A stretch of 64,000 bases of DNA from Heliocybe sulcata (Eukaryota; Basidiomycota; Agaricomycetes; Gloeophyllales; Gloeophyllaceae), in assembly GCA_004369045.1 (NCBI GenBank), contig ML213508.1:587748-651747 (forward strand). The letters run 5' to 3'. This document shows positions 22,693 through 34,686 of the stretch, in pieces (within the stretch, counting starts at the first letter, position 1; every line of letters starts with the position of its first letter). The translations under genes were made by a program, and so were the position numbers. A model generated the notes under the pieces. That model saw only the letters and a list, made by a program, of their open reading frames with translations. It searched no databases and was not told the DNA's origin.

Positions 22693-23786
22693 ATGGCATA
22701 TGTCTCGGTCGAATCTGATGATGTGAGTGTATTACACGGCATGTATTGGGATCCTTAGTTCACCTGTATTGACAGCGTTTCGAAGAAGGGCAAGAAGGGC
22801 TACAGTTCAAATGTATGTTGTATCAGAGATGCCCAGTATAGATGTCAAGTGCTGACTGGGATATCTTATAGCATTCCTTGGTGACCAAAGCGCTCCAGTG
22901 CAACAGAACGGAAGGGGTTCCCAAGCTACGTCGGGGGGCCCAGCAGGTTTCTGGGCGGTAGAGTATTACCAGCCGTTCTTCGATGTCGACACCAAAACTG
23001 TATGTTTTCATTCATTCCCTGGAAGCGCTGTTGAGACGAAGACAATGGGCAATATTTTAGGTTCTGAAACGCTGCTACACTACCCTGTTACCAACTTCCT
23101 CCTCATACCTTTCGACGCACCTAACCCCAGCTGCGGATCTCTACGGCCCATTCTGGACTCTCACCACCCTCATATTCACCCTTTTCCTTTCCTCATCACT
23201 TGCTTCTTCCATCTCAGCATACCTCTCCGACTCCAACGAACCGGTCGACTATAACTTTGGCTTGCTAAGTATAGCCGTATCGCTGGTGTATGCTTACGGG
23301 CTGGCCGTGCCAGTGCTTCTATGGCTTGCACTGAGATATCTGGGAGTGGGAGAATGGAGTGTTGTTGAGGCAATTGCCGTATGGGGTTATGGCCAGTTTG
23401 TCTGGATACCAGTATCCGTGAGTGTTTCAATACATCTAGTGGTACAGTTATTTGACGCTCTGGTTCAGATCCTATGCGTTGTTCCAATTCCAATAGTCCG
23501 CTGGGTACTAGTAGGCGCCGCGTTTGGCCTCTCTGGATACTTCCTTGTAGCGAACGTATATCCCATCCTAGCCTCGGTATGTCATCGTGTCCACTACTTG
23601 GCTAGCCCTCACATCCTGTCTCTGTCTTAGGCTGAGGCAAAGGCCGTGCGTCTTGTGGTTATTATTGTGGCAGGGCTCCATGCCGGTCTTGCGCTATCAT
23701 TCAAGGTCCTGTTCTTCAGCTACTATATTGTGAGGGAGATTGGACCAGCTGATCCACTCCCGACTGATCCTGTTGGACGTCTGTAA
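22693..23786 (+). CDS. YIP1-family Golgi membrane protein (YIPF1/2, Yip5 type)
   Basis: It starts MAYVSVESDD, followed by a soluble N-terminal part rich in Gln and Gly. FWAVEYYQPFFDVDTKT matches the YIPF1/YIPF2 motif FW..EYYQ.FFDVDT. DLYGPFWTLTTLIFTLFLSS begins the Yip1 domain, which has five hydrophobic segments, including LSIAVSLVYAYGLAVPVLLW, VWGYGQFVWIPVS, WVLVGAAFGLSGYFLVANVY and VIIVAGLHAGLALSFKVLFF. The family acts in Golgi structure and Rab/Ypt-dependent vesicle traffic. Introns lie near 22721-22777, 22810-22870, 22998-23058, 23418-23468 and 23578-23631. It ends GPADPLPTDPVGRL. About 280 residues, the usual length. It converges with thaumatin-like gene 1. Confidence 0.9.
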
Positions 23787-24056
23787 CTGGTCAGTCCTAT
23801 TGATAACATTTGACTACTGGCTTGTCTGATCCCGTGTCTTATGCCTTCGGTCTCCGGTACGGCTTCTCCCTCTCAGGATTACATCGATCGCTAAGTTGTC
23901 TTTTGCCATCAAATACACTCGCATTACATTCCATTACTCCCTACAAATTTCGTGACCATCCACAGACCCAGGGAATGAAACATGCCAGGCATCGTTCGAA
24001 TCATAAATAATATCGACCCTCCGCTCCACCACCCATCAAGGAAAGCTGCAGTCTCC

Positions 24057-25161
24057 TTAAGGGCAGAAAGTGAGCGTGTAGTCGGCCCGTAAGCCGGAGT
24101 CGCAAGTCCAGAGGGCGGTGCCGGAGCTCTCGTCGTAAGCATAGACGTAGGAGTTGGGGCAGCTGCTCTCTGTGGTGGGGGAACTCACGTTAGCCGACTT
24201 GCTTTGCCCTGAAGCTAGGAAGGTACGTACTGAAGTAGTCGTAGTACTGGACACCGGAGGGAGGGCAAGTCGCGGCGGTGTTGTGCGAGCCAGAACAGCA
24301 GTTAGCAGAGTTGCCCTGGTTGCCGTCGAGGTTGGCCTGGCAGGCGCTGCGGCAGCCGACGGGGAAGCCGCTGGAGTCATATGGGCCCTTCAGGGCAGAG
24401 GGGCCTGTGGTATGCAGGTTAGGTCATCGTCTTTGCGAAGTGGGCAGAAGTACTGACAGTTAGGTCCAAGGTCAACAGGGCAGTCGGCGACAGGGCATCC
24501 GGCGGTGTTGGTGATACGGGCAGGCAAGTTGTACCCGTCAACAAGAGAGACTTTGAAGAGATAGTTCAATAAGCATGACGAAAAGTCGAATGGCTAGAGT
24601 TCCTGCTTACTATCGTAGTAATCACGGTTGCCATCGCCCTCGAGGGTCCACTCGGCGACTGTCGCGGGGGGAACACCCTATTGTGGAAAAGTGAGTGACA
24701 TGCCCGTAGGCTAGCTGCATACAATATACTCACAGTACCGGTGTGGGCGTCGCACAGCAGGCCACCGTTGCAGCCACCGTCAAGGCAGGAGTTAGGGCCA
24801 GGGTTGGAGCTGAAGTCGCAGTTGCGGCGAGCCTAGGAAAACAAAATGAGCATAACACCGATGAAGGCCAGACTGACGGACATACCCAGATACGTCCGGC
24901 CTTCCAGTTGTCGGGGACGGTGAACGAGACACTGGTGTACGAAGCGGCCTCCCATCTGTTGGACGAATGATCAGATTGGCCCGGGACCACAGAACGCGGT
25001 TATGCTCACCCAGTCTGGTAGCTGGGGACGGCGCTGCCAGCGTTCAAGTCGGTGAACATGGCGGGCCAGATGGTGAAGGGGCAGGCATTGTAGACCGTGA
25101 AGGTACGCGCCGAGACGGCGGCAAGGGTGGAGAGAGCAGCGGAGACGATGAAGGCCTTCAT
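24057..25161 (-). CDS. Thaumatin-like protein 1 (secreted)
   Basis: The signal peptide MKAFIVSAALSTLAAVSA is followed by RTFTVYNACPFTIWPAMFTD, the usual thaumatin-family entry. Cysteine-rich segments follow in order: CDFSSNPGPNSCLDGGCNGG, GVPPATVAEWTLEGDGNRDY, SLVDGYNLPARITNTAGCPV, GPYDSSGFPVGCRSACQAN, NCCSGSHNTAATCPPSGV, and the closing YVYAYDESSGTALWTC with YTLTFCP. The fold is a disulfide-rich beta sandwich with an acidic cleft; fungal members bind or cut beta-1,3-glucan or act in wall remodelling. About 250 residues, split by at least six short introns. It begins at 25161 because the signal peptide starts there. It is close in sequence to gene 2 at 27.7 kb but lacks one intron. Confidence 0.92.
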
Positions 25162-26672
25162 GGTGAGTGCGTTAGCTGGAGCTGTTTGCTTCACGACCAG
25201 GGGGTTCTCGGATGAGGTGGAGGTTTGTGCGCGGTCAGTATTTATACGTTTCCTGGTCGGACTGCTGAGGTCACGACCAGCCTCAGAGGCCACACGTTCA
25301 GGTCCCATGGAGGAGGTGAGCCATGCATGTCAGGGCGATCATCCGCCTCTAGCTCATGGCTCAGTTCGGCCTCTGCTCTTTCAGAAGGTGGCATGGGGGG
25401 TCTTTGATCCCCCTGGACGAATGGTAGTCACCCACAGGGTGTGCCATGCCGTGCAGTGGTCGCCGGACGCAGTTGTGATGTATAGTCTCGCCAAGGCATT
25501 GATTGTGACCCGCCGATGCTGATGTCATATCGGGCATTCTGCTGATTTGGTGCCGTATGGCAGAGCATCCTCGGGATATACCTGGAACATAGCAGTACTG
25601 TAGTTGCTCTCGCAGCAACGCCCGAGGCCACATGACGCGAGCAGCAAGCGCATGTGGCGGCTGGATAAAATGTGGGCCGTGGTCAAGTGAGGTTTCACTT
25701 TGACGTATTCAGGCCAGGGAAAAGCTAGAATTTTTGTCTTACAACTGCGTGCTGGACGAGATAGTTGCTGCACTGCACGTAAGAGTGATTCAACTCGTCT
25801 GCATCAACGGCCGTCTCGGCTTTTCGCTTGATATGGAGTATGCATCAAATGACCTGTCTACATGTACAATATCGCAGTCCTCTTGCGAGCCGAACGTGGA
25901 CGTATCGGCCATAGGAAGCATATGGACTGATAAAGCCAGAGACTCAGAGCGCGGTATAGATACAGCGTTACCCGATCGTACTTTCTCTATACCATTCGCC
26001 ACCACCACCGCGACCAAGGCCGCACTCTTCCTAGAGCAATGATGCCGTCAAACTCCCCATATACTTTGCATCCAGGAGCTGTGTTTGGCTATTCAATAGT
26101 GCTCCTATTGACCGCTAGAGGTGGATCAGCCGCTGATGGGTGCTAAGAAGTAAGCGAGCAGTTGCCCCCGCTACCAAACCATCGGACCTGGACCTATCAT
26201 TGAGCATGCGCTCCAACACGATCAATATTCTTTGAATTGCCGAGGTATCACCTTGTCGGCTATCCATCCAATATGCCCAGTATCGTCCGTAAGTCCTGGT
26301 AGCAGACAATCGCGGTACTGCGCGTCTAACGCATTCTCCATAAACACGACTACTTGTCAGATCAATGGCCAGCATAGAATAGCATGCGTTCGTAATGCTC
26401 GGAGTGAAGTGATAGACAATCTTGATGCTGTAGCGAACTGATGGCCTATCAAGTCTGGAAGTGCTGCGCAGCTCAGAGAGCAACGGTGGTCCCAGGGAAA
26501 TGAGCGCTGAGCAGTCGCAAAGTAGGTCCACAAGGCGTTCACGGAACTACTAGGTCGCGCGGGCCTGACGATACCTCGAACAAGCTTCACCCCGTCCACA
26601 ACCCAGGACCGACTGAACTCAAACCCGGGTACCTTTGTTTTCACCACGTCAACGGCCACTCTGAGACAACAT
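25162..26672. other. Intergenic region with no supported gene
   Basis: Open frames on both strands have no domains or consistent splicing. The right part may include remnants of the decayed gene at 26673-27181, but nothing beyond that was recognised. The left end should carry the thaumatin-like gene 1 promoter. Confidence 0.5.
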
Positions 26673-27181
26673 TTACCATATAGTTCCTGGTCCGCCGCTA
26701 AGTAACACGGATTCACGTATCTCGACGTGGACATCACTGATCCCGTCTTTGGAGAGGATATCTCTGAGGCCAACAGCGACTTGGATGCCCCGCTCGGCAG
26801 AGAGGTAGCTAGGCTCGACTGCAACCCAAATAACGATGGGAGGAGAAGGCTCGTCAACTAGCCTGATGCGAACTGGGTCAAGGCTGGTATACTGCACATT
26901 CTGCGCCGTCAGCCAGTTATGCATGGCAACATCGACCATGCCCTCCCAGACGCCACGGAGAGGGTGTTTGCCAACAAAACATAACTGTCTGGGTTGGTTG
27001 TATGCTTCAATACCAGTAGGCGCGACCCAGATATCGTGACTTGACTGAGCAATGAAGTAGGGCCGAGAGGGAAGGGCGTAGTATCTGTGTGTAGCCTCCT
27101 CGGCAGAGGAATGAAGGGCCCACCAAAGGTAAGATTTGGGACTGCATGAAGAGGAGGCTGAGAGTACTCGTTGGTAGCCAT
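26673..27181 (-). pseudogene. Fragment of a basidiomycete hypothetical protein family
   Basis: From 27181 a frame reads MATNEYSQPPLHAVPNL, a plausible gene start. Near 26960 the frame changes to one containing WLTAQNVQYTSLDPVRIRLV and IVIWVAVEPSYLS, then DILSKDGISDVHVEIRESV. The pattern WTS.DPVRF, V.LW.GV.PGSLS, ILA...I.DVEVA.RES is known to me from a widespread Agaricomycete family of unknown function, normally over 400 residues. Here it stops after GGPGTIW, and the conserved downstream half was not found. The frame change has no clear GT-AG pair. It reads as a truncated and shifted pseudogene rather than an active gene. Confidence 0.45.
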
Positions 27182-27660
27182 ATCGAGAAAAATTAGAGGG
27201 CAGACTCGGAAGGACGCAGGCAGAGGGGCTTGAATAGGGTGACCGGCGACCACGTGATCTACCTCGATGTAGCCGACTTCACTCCTTTACTTGCGATTGG
27301 TTGCCACCCGGTTGTGGCTGACGCCATATCCGCATGGCGGCACCCGCAACGGCCTTTACCGACACCACGAAATCGTATTCAGATCGTATTCAGCATCGCG
27401 CTACGTTGGTTGATGTCCTTCGTACATTTGGCTCACCCATTTGCTCTATGTTTAGCTTCACCGGCACTTTCTCTTTCTCTCTTCGACACACTCAGCTTAT
27501 TGAATGCACAATCTTGTGTGGCTAACAGAAGTACGGAATACACATATACAGTCATGACACTGATGTTAATCGATCATCTCGGGGAGTTCACCATTCTCAG
27601 AGATTTACCAAGCTTAACAATATGTTTGTTATCAAATTGCTCGCTGGTTCACTACGGTGC
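27182..27660. other. Intergenic region
   Basis: It contains a short direct repeat (cgtattcagat-like, near 27372-27393). No gene is seen. Confidence 0.5.
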
Positions 27661-28813
27661 TCAAGAAGGAGGGCAGAACGTAAGAGTGTAGTCAGCAGCC
27701 AACCCGGAATTGCAGGTCCAGAGAGCGGTGCCGCTGCTCTCGTCGTAAGCATAGACGTAGGAGTCCGGGCAATTGTTCTCTGCGAGAAATAATCAGCCAA
27801 AATGAGCAGGCATAATGAAGGCAGAGAAACGTACTGAAGTAGGAATAGTAGGCAACACCCGACGGGGGGCAGGTCGCCGCGGTGTCATATTGACCGGAGC
27901 AGCAATTGGGCGAGTTGGCCTGGTTGCCGTCGAGGTTGGCATCGCACGCACTCTTGCACCCGACAGGAAAACCAGTGGAGTCGTAAGGTCCTTGAAGAGG
28001 ACTAGGGCCTGAGACAAACGTTAGATAAATCGGAGTATATACTAAGACAAGGCATACAGTTGGGACCCAAGTCAACTGGGCACGATGGTATGCCGCAGCC
28101 AACATTGTTATCAATCCGAGCTGGGAGGTTATAGCCGTCGACGAGAGAGACTAAGTTAACATCGTGGATTCAGTGCCCTGAGCGTCGGAAAGCCATGAAA
28201 GAAGCGTACTATCGTAGTAATCTAGGCCTCCGCTGGCTGAGAGAGTCCACTCAGCTACGGTAGCAGGCGGAACACCCTACAGAGTTTCATCAAAGTAAGC
28301 CAACTATAACATGATTATACTTCACGGAACGTACGGTGCCAGTATGAGGATCGCACTCCAGGCCGCCGTTACAACCACCGTCGAGACACGAGTTAGGACC
28401 GGGGTTCGTGCTGAAGTCGCAATCGCGCCGAGCCTGCGTGGCATGAACGGTCAGATGCTTGGACTAGTAGCCACGTTGATACCTACCCAAATACGACCCG
28501 CCTGCCAGTTATCAGGCACGTAGAACGAAACCGAAGTGTATGCAGCTGCCTCCCATCTAGAGTGAAATCAGCTAGTGACTTCGGTCGTCTACAGAGAATG
28601 CACCCACCCAGTGGCATAATCTGGCACAGCACTTCCTACGTTCAAGTCCGTGAACATAGCGGGCCTGTGGATAGAATACTTAGACCTGTCCCGAACAAAA
28701 GTCAGGTGGCATACTGACCAGATCGTAAAGGGACAGGCGTTGTAGACGGTGAATGTCCTCGCCGAAGCGAGCGACACTGCAGACAGAGCCACAGATGCAA
28801 GGAAAGCCTTCAT
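27661..28813 (-). CDS. Thaumatin-like protein 2 (secreted)
   Basis: Paralogue of gene 1. The signal peptide is MKAFLASVALSAVSLASA, then RTFTVYNACPFTIW. A 54-nt intron (28718-28665) interrupts here, phase 2, before PAMFTDLNVGSAVPDYATG; gene 1 has no intron at this site. The remaining segments follow the family: DNWQAGRIW, CDFSTNPGPNSCLDGGCNGG, GVPPATVAEWTLSASGG, SLVDGYNLPARIDNNVGCG, GPYDSTGFPVGCKSACDAN, NCCSGQYDTAATCPPSGVAY, YVYAYDESSGTALWTC, YTLTFCPPS. About 255 residues. The intron is stop-free and divisible by three, so an unspliced read gives an 18-residue insertion. It probably has the same wall-related or antifungal role as gene 1. Confidence 0.92.
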
Positions 28814-30433
28814 GTTGACCTAGAAAGTTGATAATTCCGATCCTGCAGGGGTTGCGAGAATGAGGATCGCATTTTCAGGCAAGCCCAATTTATACCCTTT
28901 CCTCACCTGCCTGGGTACGCACCTAGGTCTCTGGTGCAACATTGCTGGGAAAACCTAGTTCCATCAGGTGCTGCCTTTTCGTTGGCCAGGACACATCGCT
29001 CGTGTGTTCCGGGGAAGAGAAGATAGCGCCTGACACCTCGGTCCTTGGGTCCTGACAGACTGTTGAGGATGCCAACTGCATCTAGGTAGAGACCCGTGTA
29101 GAAAGTCGTTTCTGATCCGGCAGAACAAGTGACAGACGGTGCTAGTCTTCCTGTCATACTGAGTTAGGGTATGCAGAGCAGGACGTAACCAGGCTGTCAG
29201 GATGAAAGAGCAATCACCGTGAATTTCATACATGGCGTCTTGGTCACATGTGAGCCATCAGTCGAAGCCATCTCCTGGACGAGTGAACGCATGTATCCCA
29301 CTCTTGTCATGAAGAGCGAAAACTCGTCCTTGACAGCTGGCCGTCAAGGCCTGACTGGCCAAGCGCACAGCATAATACCTAGCGGAGATTGAGACGCGTC
29401 ACCAGCGAAAAGGAAAGACAGCTCGTCGAACCAGTAGGTTGCACTCCTCATAAGAAATCGTTTCCTGACAGTGCAGCTATTTTTATCCTAGACGAAGCAA
29501 CCTTTGATGAGCGCATAGCGAACAATGGTGGACAGGTACAAACACTCCTGATTCCACTAGTCGTCTATCGCATCGTCCCCATCCGAATATCCAAGCCAGC
29601 CAACAGCGGATCTATCCAACAACGGACCGCGCAGCGGCCGGCTTTGTCTTCAGCCCACAACCTTCTAAGCGGCAAGATGGTTGGCAGAGGCGGTGAGACG
29701 TGATTCCCACCATCAACTCAGCTCTGGGACGGATGTTGGAAGTCCAGATGCAGGACGTTGCCTGTAAATGACCACCGAGACACTTCCACGAGTTCCGTAA
29801 ACCCTGCGGTGGGACTTGGAGACACCCGAAAGTCTAGCTTGTGCTGATGTACGCCTCGTGATCTTCAGGCAGCGAATTTACAGTAAAATCTTCATTCTTC
29901 GGATAAACCCCCTGATCATGACCCTGTGCCGACGTCCGACTGATGAGGATCTTGGCTGTAGGAAACAAAGCAATGATACAAATCATGCCGCTGTCATGAC
30001 CCTTGCGACCAGCTAGGCTCCAAGGGGTGGCAAAGGACTCTGGAAAGCGCGCACTAGTAAGCCATCTCTATCAGAAACTATCAGATCTCGCGTTATAGCC
30101 ACACACATCACACACTGCTTTCCGTGAGAGGATCATCCTCAGTATTTATGCGCCGTCCTCCGAAGTCTGCACACAAAACCACCGAGCCAGGCTTCACAGA
30201 CATATGTGCGTGAGCTTGTGATCAAGCGGTGATGTGCATAGGGAGTGGCATGTGGTAGTCGTGATACATGTGCCATACGTTGCATAGCGAGACGCCGAGA
30301 AACCGTGAAACTTGTATAAATTACGTGAAAAGAACGTCAGCCCCGCTACCCAGAAGAAAGTCGAGTGAGAGATACAATGACAGCAGCGATCAAGCGAATG
30401 ATCATCCAGTAATTGTCCAGCATTGCCTGGTGA
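28814..30433. other. Unassigned 1.6-kb region
   Basis: No domain-bearing frame was found. The best open frames (29389-29703 on +, 28903-29157 on -) have no recognised relatives. The left end should hold the thaumatin-like gene 2 promoter. Confidence 0.45.
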
Positions 30434-31973
30434 TCATGTGATGTGGTGCAGGAGCTCTCGCCGCGGAGGTGCGAGAATGCAAATGGCAGCGAAGGTGCCG
30501 AAGAGGAAACCCGTAAGTGCCGACGAAGCAGTCACGACCAGGGAGCCGTGGCTCTCCGTAGAATCTTCCCTGCTCAACGCAGACGCCACGGGTTTCGCAG
30601 GTTCAGTCGTACTTGAACTGCCCGCTTGATCGTGCACATGCGTCGACGACGGTTCCGCGTTCTGCGGATGCGAGATCAGCACGGGAGCCTGCGCAGACTG
30701 CTCTAGCATCGACTCTGTTCCCATCGTCAACAGCTCGACCTCCTGCTCCGGATTCTTGATCTGGACCACCTCAGGCTTTGACGAGGGAAGCTCCGCTTCC
30801 GTCCCGTCCTCAGAACCCACCTGCGTCGACGCACAGTCATGGTCTTTCGCCAGCCACTCCAGATCGTCGACAATGCTCTGCAACCTCGCCACCTCCGCAA
30901 CAACCTTTGCCCTCCTCGCCTCCCGGATCTCCTCGCCGACAATATCAACGCACGAGCGTATCAGGTCCGGGATCTCGGGGTGCTCCCGCACCCACCACTG
31001 CCCCGGCCAAGCAGCGATGGCTAGCGCAAGCTGGTACACCATTACACAGCTCGCGTCCAAGTCGTCCAGGACCCGCTCGTGGAACCGCGCACGCAGGAAG
31101 CGAAGGGCGAGGCGGATCGACCCGGTCGTCGTGTCTCGCAGTCGGTGTCTGTCTTCCATCCGGAGGAAATGCTCAGACATCTCCTTGCAGAACTGGCGGT
31201 ACGTCGATTTCTTGGGAACATACTCCCACGTCAGCCGCGACATAACACTCGTATCTTTCTGGTGAAAGTCTAGCGAAGGCCGAAGGAAGTACGAGGGAAG
31301 TGCTTCCAGCACGGATAGGAGCGGTGTTGAAGACAGTACTGCTGTGCCCGGTATAGATCCGTACACGAGGACGTTCTGAGATTCTTGAGCAAAGCGGTGG
31401 AACTTCCAGTGATCTCTGTGACGCCTGAAGAATAATCAGGTTAGACTCAAAAGCACGTGTCGATGAGTGGTGTGCTTACTCTTTCTGGGAGCTCTCATTG
31501 AGAAGCTCGACCGCTGTAACGGCTCGGTCGACCAGTACTTTGGCATCTATGACAGCGATATGCACATCGTGCTTGACACCAAGTTTGTACCGCCTGCACG
31601 CGTCCCATACCGCCCACGCAAAGCTGAAAGACGTCGAAACAAACGGCGAAGAAGATTTCGTAGTCCAATCCAGGTGCCTCACCACGTCGGCATACGAAGT
31701 GGGTAACGTGTCCCCCTTCAAGGATTGCGCACGCGGGCGCATGTTGGCATCCGGGATGGAATCATCCGCCTCCTCAGTGAACGACCCCCCAAGGAAGTAC
31801 GGCTCGCTCTCATCGAAGAACGGCCCCAGAGGTCGGGGAGTATACACTCGGAAGAGGAAGGGGTTCTGCTCTACAAGTTTCTTGAAGGAGAGCTCTGGCC
31901 CGAAGCCGTACTGCGGCAGCAGATCGAGTTGGCAGCGCTGCTCAGCCGGTGAGCTCGTTGCGTCGAGTGACAT
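30434..31973 (-). CDS. DUF7587 domain protein with C-terminal membrane segment
   Basis: Two exons joined by a phase-2 intron at about 31474-31430; about 494 residues. The N-terminal half is the conserved domain: PFLFRVYTPRP (Arg42), WTTKSSSPFVSTSFSFAWAV (STS at ~113-115), VHIAVIDAKVLVDRAVTAVE, then after the intron HWKFHRFAQESQNVLVYGSI with PGTAVL (Gln178-Glu179). I know this pattern as DUF7587 in basidiomycetes, with no assigned activity. The ordered Arg, Ser-Thr-Ser and Gln-Glu elements resemble the R-S-E signature of ADP-ribosyltransferases; that is inference. The middle is helical (RSCVDIVGEEIREARRAKVV), then an acidic Ser/Glu linker. The protein ends in a hydrophobic segment (TGFLFGTFAAICILAPP) typical of a tail anchor. 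No signal peptide is seen, so the domain should face the cytosol. Confidence 0.82.
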
Positions 31974-33021
31974 TGCGTAGGCGGTTGGGGACGTCCAGAC
32001 GATAGCAACAGAGTGCCTGGGAAGCTTTTCGGAATGCTTTTCTAGCAGCCACGGGCAACCTCGTGTCGGAGGCGCACGCTTGCACCCTCAACTAACGTGC
32101 CAGGGTGTTATGACTTTTTGATACAGACCGATACCCACCTGAACTTAATATAAAGGCCTCATGGTCGAAACATAGATGAACCTGGAGATAGGGAGCGTGC
32201 GAGAAGGTACCACGGCCGTCTATCTCCAAGAGTCTAATGTCCGTTTTGCACCGGGAACGCAGTAATAGCGATAGAAGATAGAGCAGCCGGGACGAATCTG
32301 TTGCTGAAGACAGTTGAGGTATCTGATCATAGCAGCGGGCCAATATCCACTTCCATGAAGGTGAAGGCTGTGTAGAAGCTGGGAAGTCGCTGCTTTGCGG
32401 GGCAGTTGGATGACCTGTGGTGTCTCACCATTCTCCGAGACGTCCCCAGATATCGGCCTCGTGCATCCCGCAGTTTACACGCATCCGCGCTGTCCTAGCG
32501 TGACACGTATAGTCCCGGGCCTCGTTGGATATTGACTCCGTCTTCAGATTAGGACAACTCAAAGTCTAATCCAAAGAGCCCGCCTTGTTCCGAGTTCGTC
32601 ACATGCATACTGCGCGGAATTCATTTGGTCTGAGTGAGACGCGGTCCAGCTTTCCGACAATAATAGAGCCATAGATGCGCTGACAAGAACAGGGATACAG
32701 CAAATAACGAGAGCTCCGATCAAACGACGAGTTCGACATATACGAGAGAACAATGATGGTATTGGTCAAGTGTTGGTCCAGGTTGATCCACGATGAAGCG
32801 CCACACAGATGGCAAATAACAGCAAATATATTGTATATCGCCTAATCGGGACGATGTGGCCACCCTCTGCTTTCGCGAACCCGTCGACATTTGCTCCGGT
32901 GCCTTCGACAAATCTCTGTTCGAACCGCTAAGGTCTGAGCTCAGGACTGCAACTGAACGATAATATTAAAGACACACATATTGCCTCATAGCTTGAAGCT
33001 TGCTCTTATTCTGCCAACTCT
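31974..33021. promoter_or_regulatory. Divergent intergenic region
   Basis: It separates the DUF7587 gene (-) and an F-box gene (+). A 64-residue reverse frame at 32559-32753 has a hydrophobic stretch but no other support. No promoter element was assigned. Confidence 0.5.
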
Positions 33022-34686
33022 ATGGTGTCTGCAGACAACCTGAACCTCGACGTCTTGGAACTTATATTCGCGTTTTTGTCTGGCAATGATCTCGTCTCTG
33101 TTGCACTGGTCAGCCGGTCGTTCTTTGCAGGGGTGATCCCGAGGTTGTACAATACATTGGGTTTCCGACTCAGCCAGTCGAAGAAATACCCGCAAGTACG
33201 CGTTCACTGACCTGCCGGAGCTGCGAATATGTCTGAGGAGGGGATATGATAGGTGCAGTCTCCATTTGGCGCGGTTATGGCACATCCAGACTTTGCTATA
33301 CATGTTCGGCATATCGGTGAGCACGCGTTCAATGACCTCGAGGAAGGCCATGAGTGACGTTCGATCAGATATCCGCAGAATACCTACTGCCCGATCAAGC
33401 TCGAGCTACCACCCCGAATTTGTCAGAGACTGCACACAAGTAATCAGCGCTGCGAGCAACTTGACATCGTTCACGCTCACCATCGACGCGTTGCCCCCAT
33501 TTCTCCCGGCCTTGCAAGGCAAGCAGCGCCTTCGAGACCTCCGCATCTACGCGAACCTCACAACCGACCAGTCCGCCAAACTCATCGAGATAAAAGGACT
33601 ACATAACTTAACGCTAGACTATGCGTCGTGGAACTTAGTAGATGTGCTCCCCACCTGGACAAGAACACTTTCGCCTAGTCTGACGAGCCTGACGCTTTAT
33701 GTGAGCGCTCATCATCCATGCTCAGTTGGATTATCTTAGTTATGTCTTATTTTGCAGATGGCGAGCGACTTGAACGAGCTCGTTCTGCGACAGGCTCTCT
33801 GCAATCTCCCCAACCTCACCGGCCTACATGTCATAGGTTGCGGAAAGACGGACCATGTAGCCGTCCTTAAACTTGCAACAGTATTCTCTCCCAAGCTAGA
33901 AAGTCTGTCAATGACTACCTGGGCAAGTCGCTCGGTCTTCCTATGTATCCGTCAGTTTGACATTGCCTCCTCAGGAAAACCCCCGTCCCCTCCCTGACGA
34001 CCTTGGCACGCTGCCGTACCTCCGGCACCTGTCACTAGATACGCATAGTTCTATGCCAGGTCCACCGAGCACGCCCTCTCTCTGGACGACGCTCTTCCAG
34101 AAGACAGCGGAATGGTCGTGCCCCCTCAGCTCGGTCACGCTCAAGCTGTCCGAACGCACTCTTGTCTCCGACAATTTCGTCAAAACGCTGTTAGACGCGC
34201 ACGAGAGCACGCTGCGGAACCTGTTCTTTGTGCGCTGCAGGTTGAGTCTGGAGTCGCTCAGGACAATTTGCGAGAGGTGCGGGGAGCTGGAAAAGTTGGG
34301 GGTGGGGGTGCCCGTGAAGGAAATTGTAAGTGTCTACATCGATGGTTCTTGTATCCGCGAAGCTTAGATTTGCGTAGGAACCCTTCATCGACGCACTCTC
34401 CCTCTCGGACAGCCTGCGCACGCTGATTGACATGGGGACGGACAAGCATATGACGGCGAGCAATCCGCGGCTGAACCTCTCAAAAGACACCGTAGAGGAC
34501 GTCATGGAGGCGACCAATATCAGATTGCTTGTGACTGACACTCGTATGTGGAGGGTGCGTTTATTGGCGTTTCTTCTCCTCCCGTGACTGATGTCCTGAT
34601 AGGGCGTAGACGAGTCTTTTGGAGTGATCGCCAAGTTGGAGAGGAGGAAGCCGATAGCACTCACGCACTGGTTCATCCCCAAGTAG
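33022..34686 (+). CDS. F-box/leucine-rich protein
   Basis: It opens MVSADNLNLDVLELIFAFLS with VALVSRSFFAGVIPRLYNTL, an F-box. Exon 1 ends KYPQ at a GTACGC donor; exon 2 is SPFGAVMAHPDFAIHVRHI. Later exons carry leucine-rich repeats such as LRDLRIYANLTTDQSAKLIE, LNELVLRQALCNLPNLTGLH, LGTLPYLRHLSLDT and STLRNLFFVRCRLSLESLRT. The last exons contain FIDALSLSDSLRTLIDMG and VDESFGVIAKLERR, ending ALTHWFIPK. The arrangement fits a substrate receptor of an SCF ubiquitin ligase with unknown target. About 440 residues. Such genes are expanded in Agaricomycetes; no close relation to the F-box gene at 0.5 kb was seen. Confidence 0.8.

Noticed and set aside
32559-32753. 64-residue reverse frame with signal-like start
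   Set aside because: Too short and isolated; no cleavage site context or mature domain.
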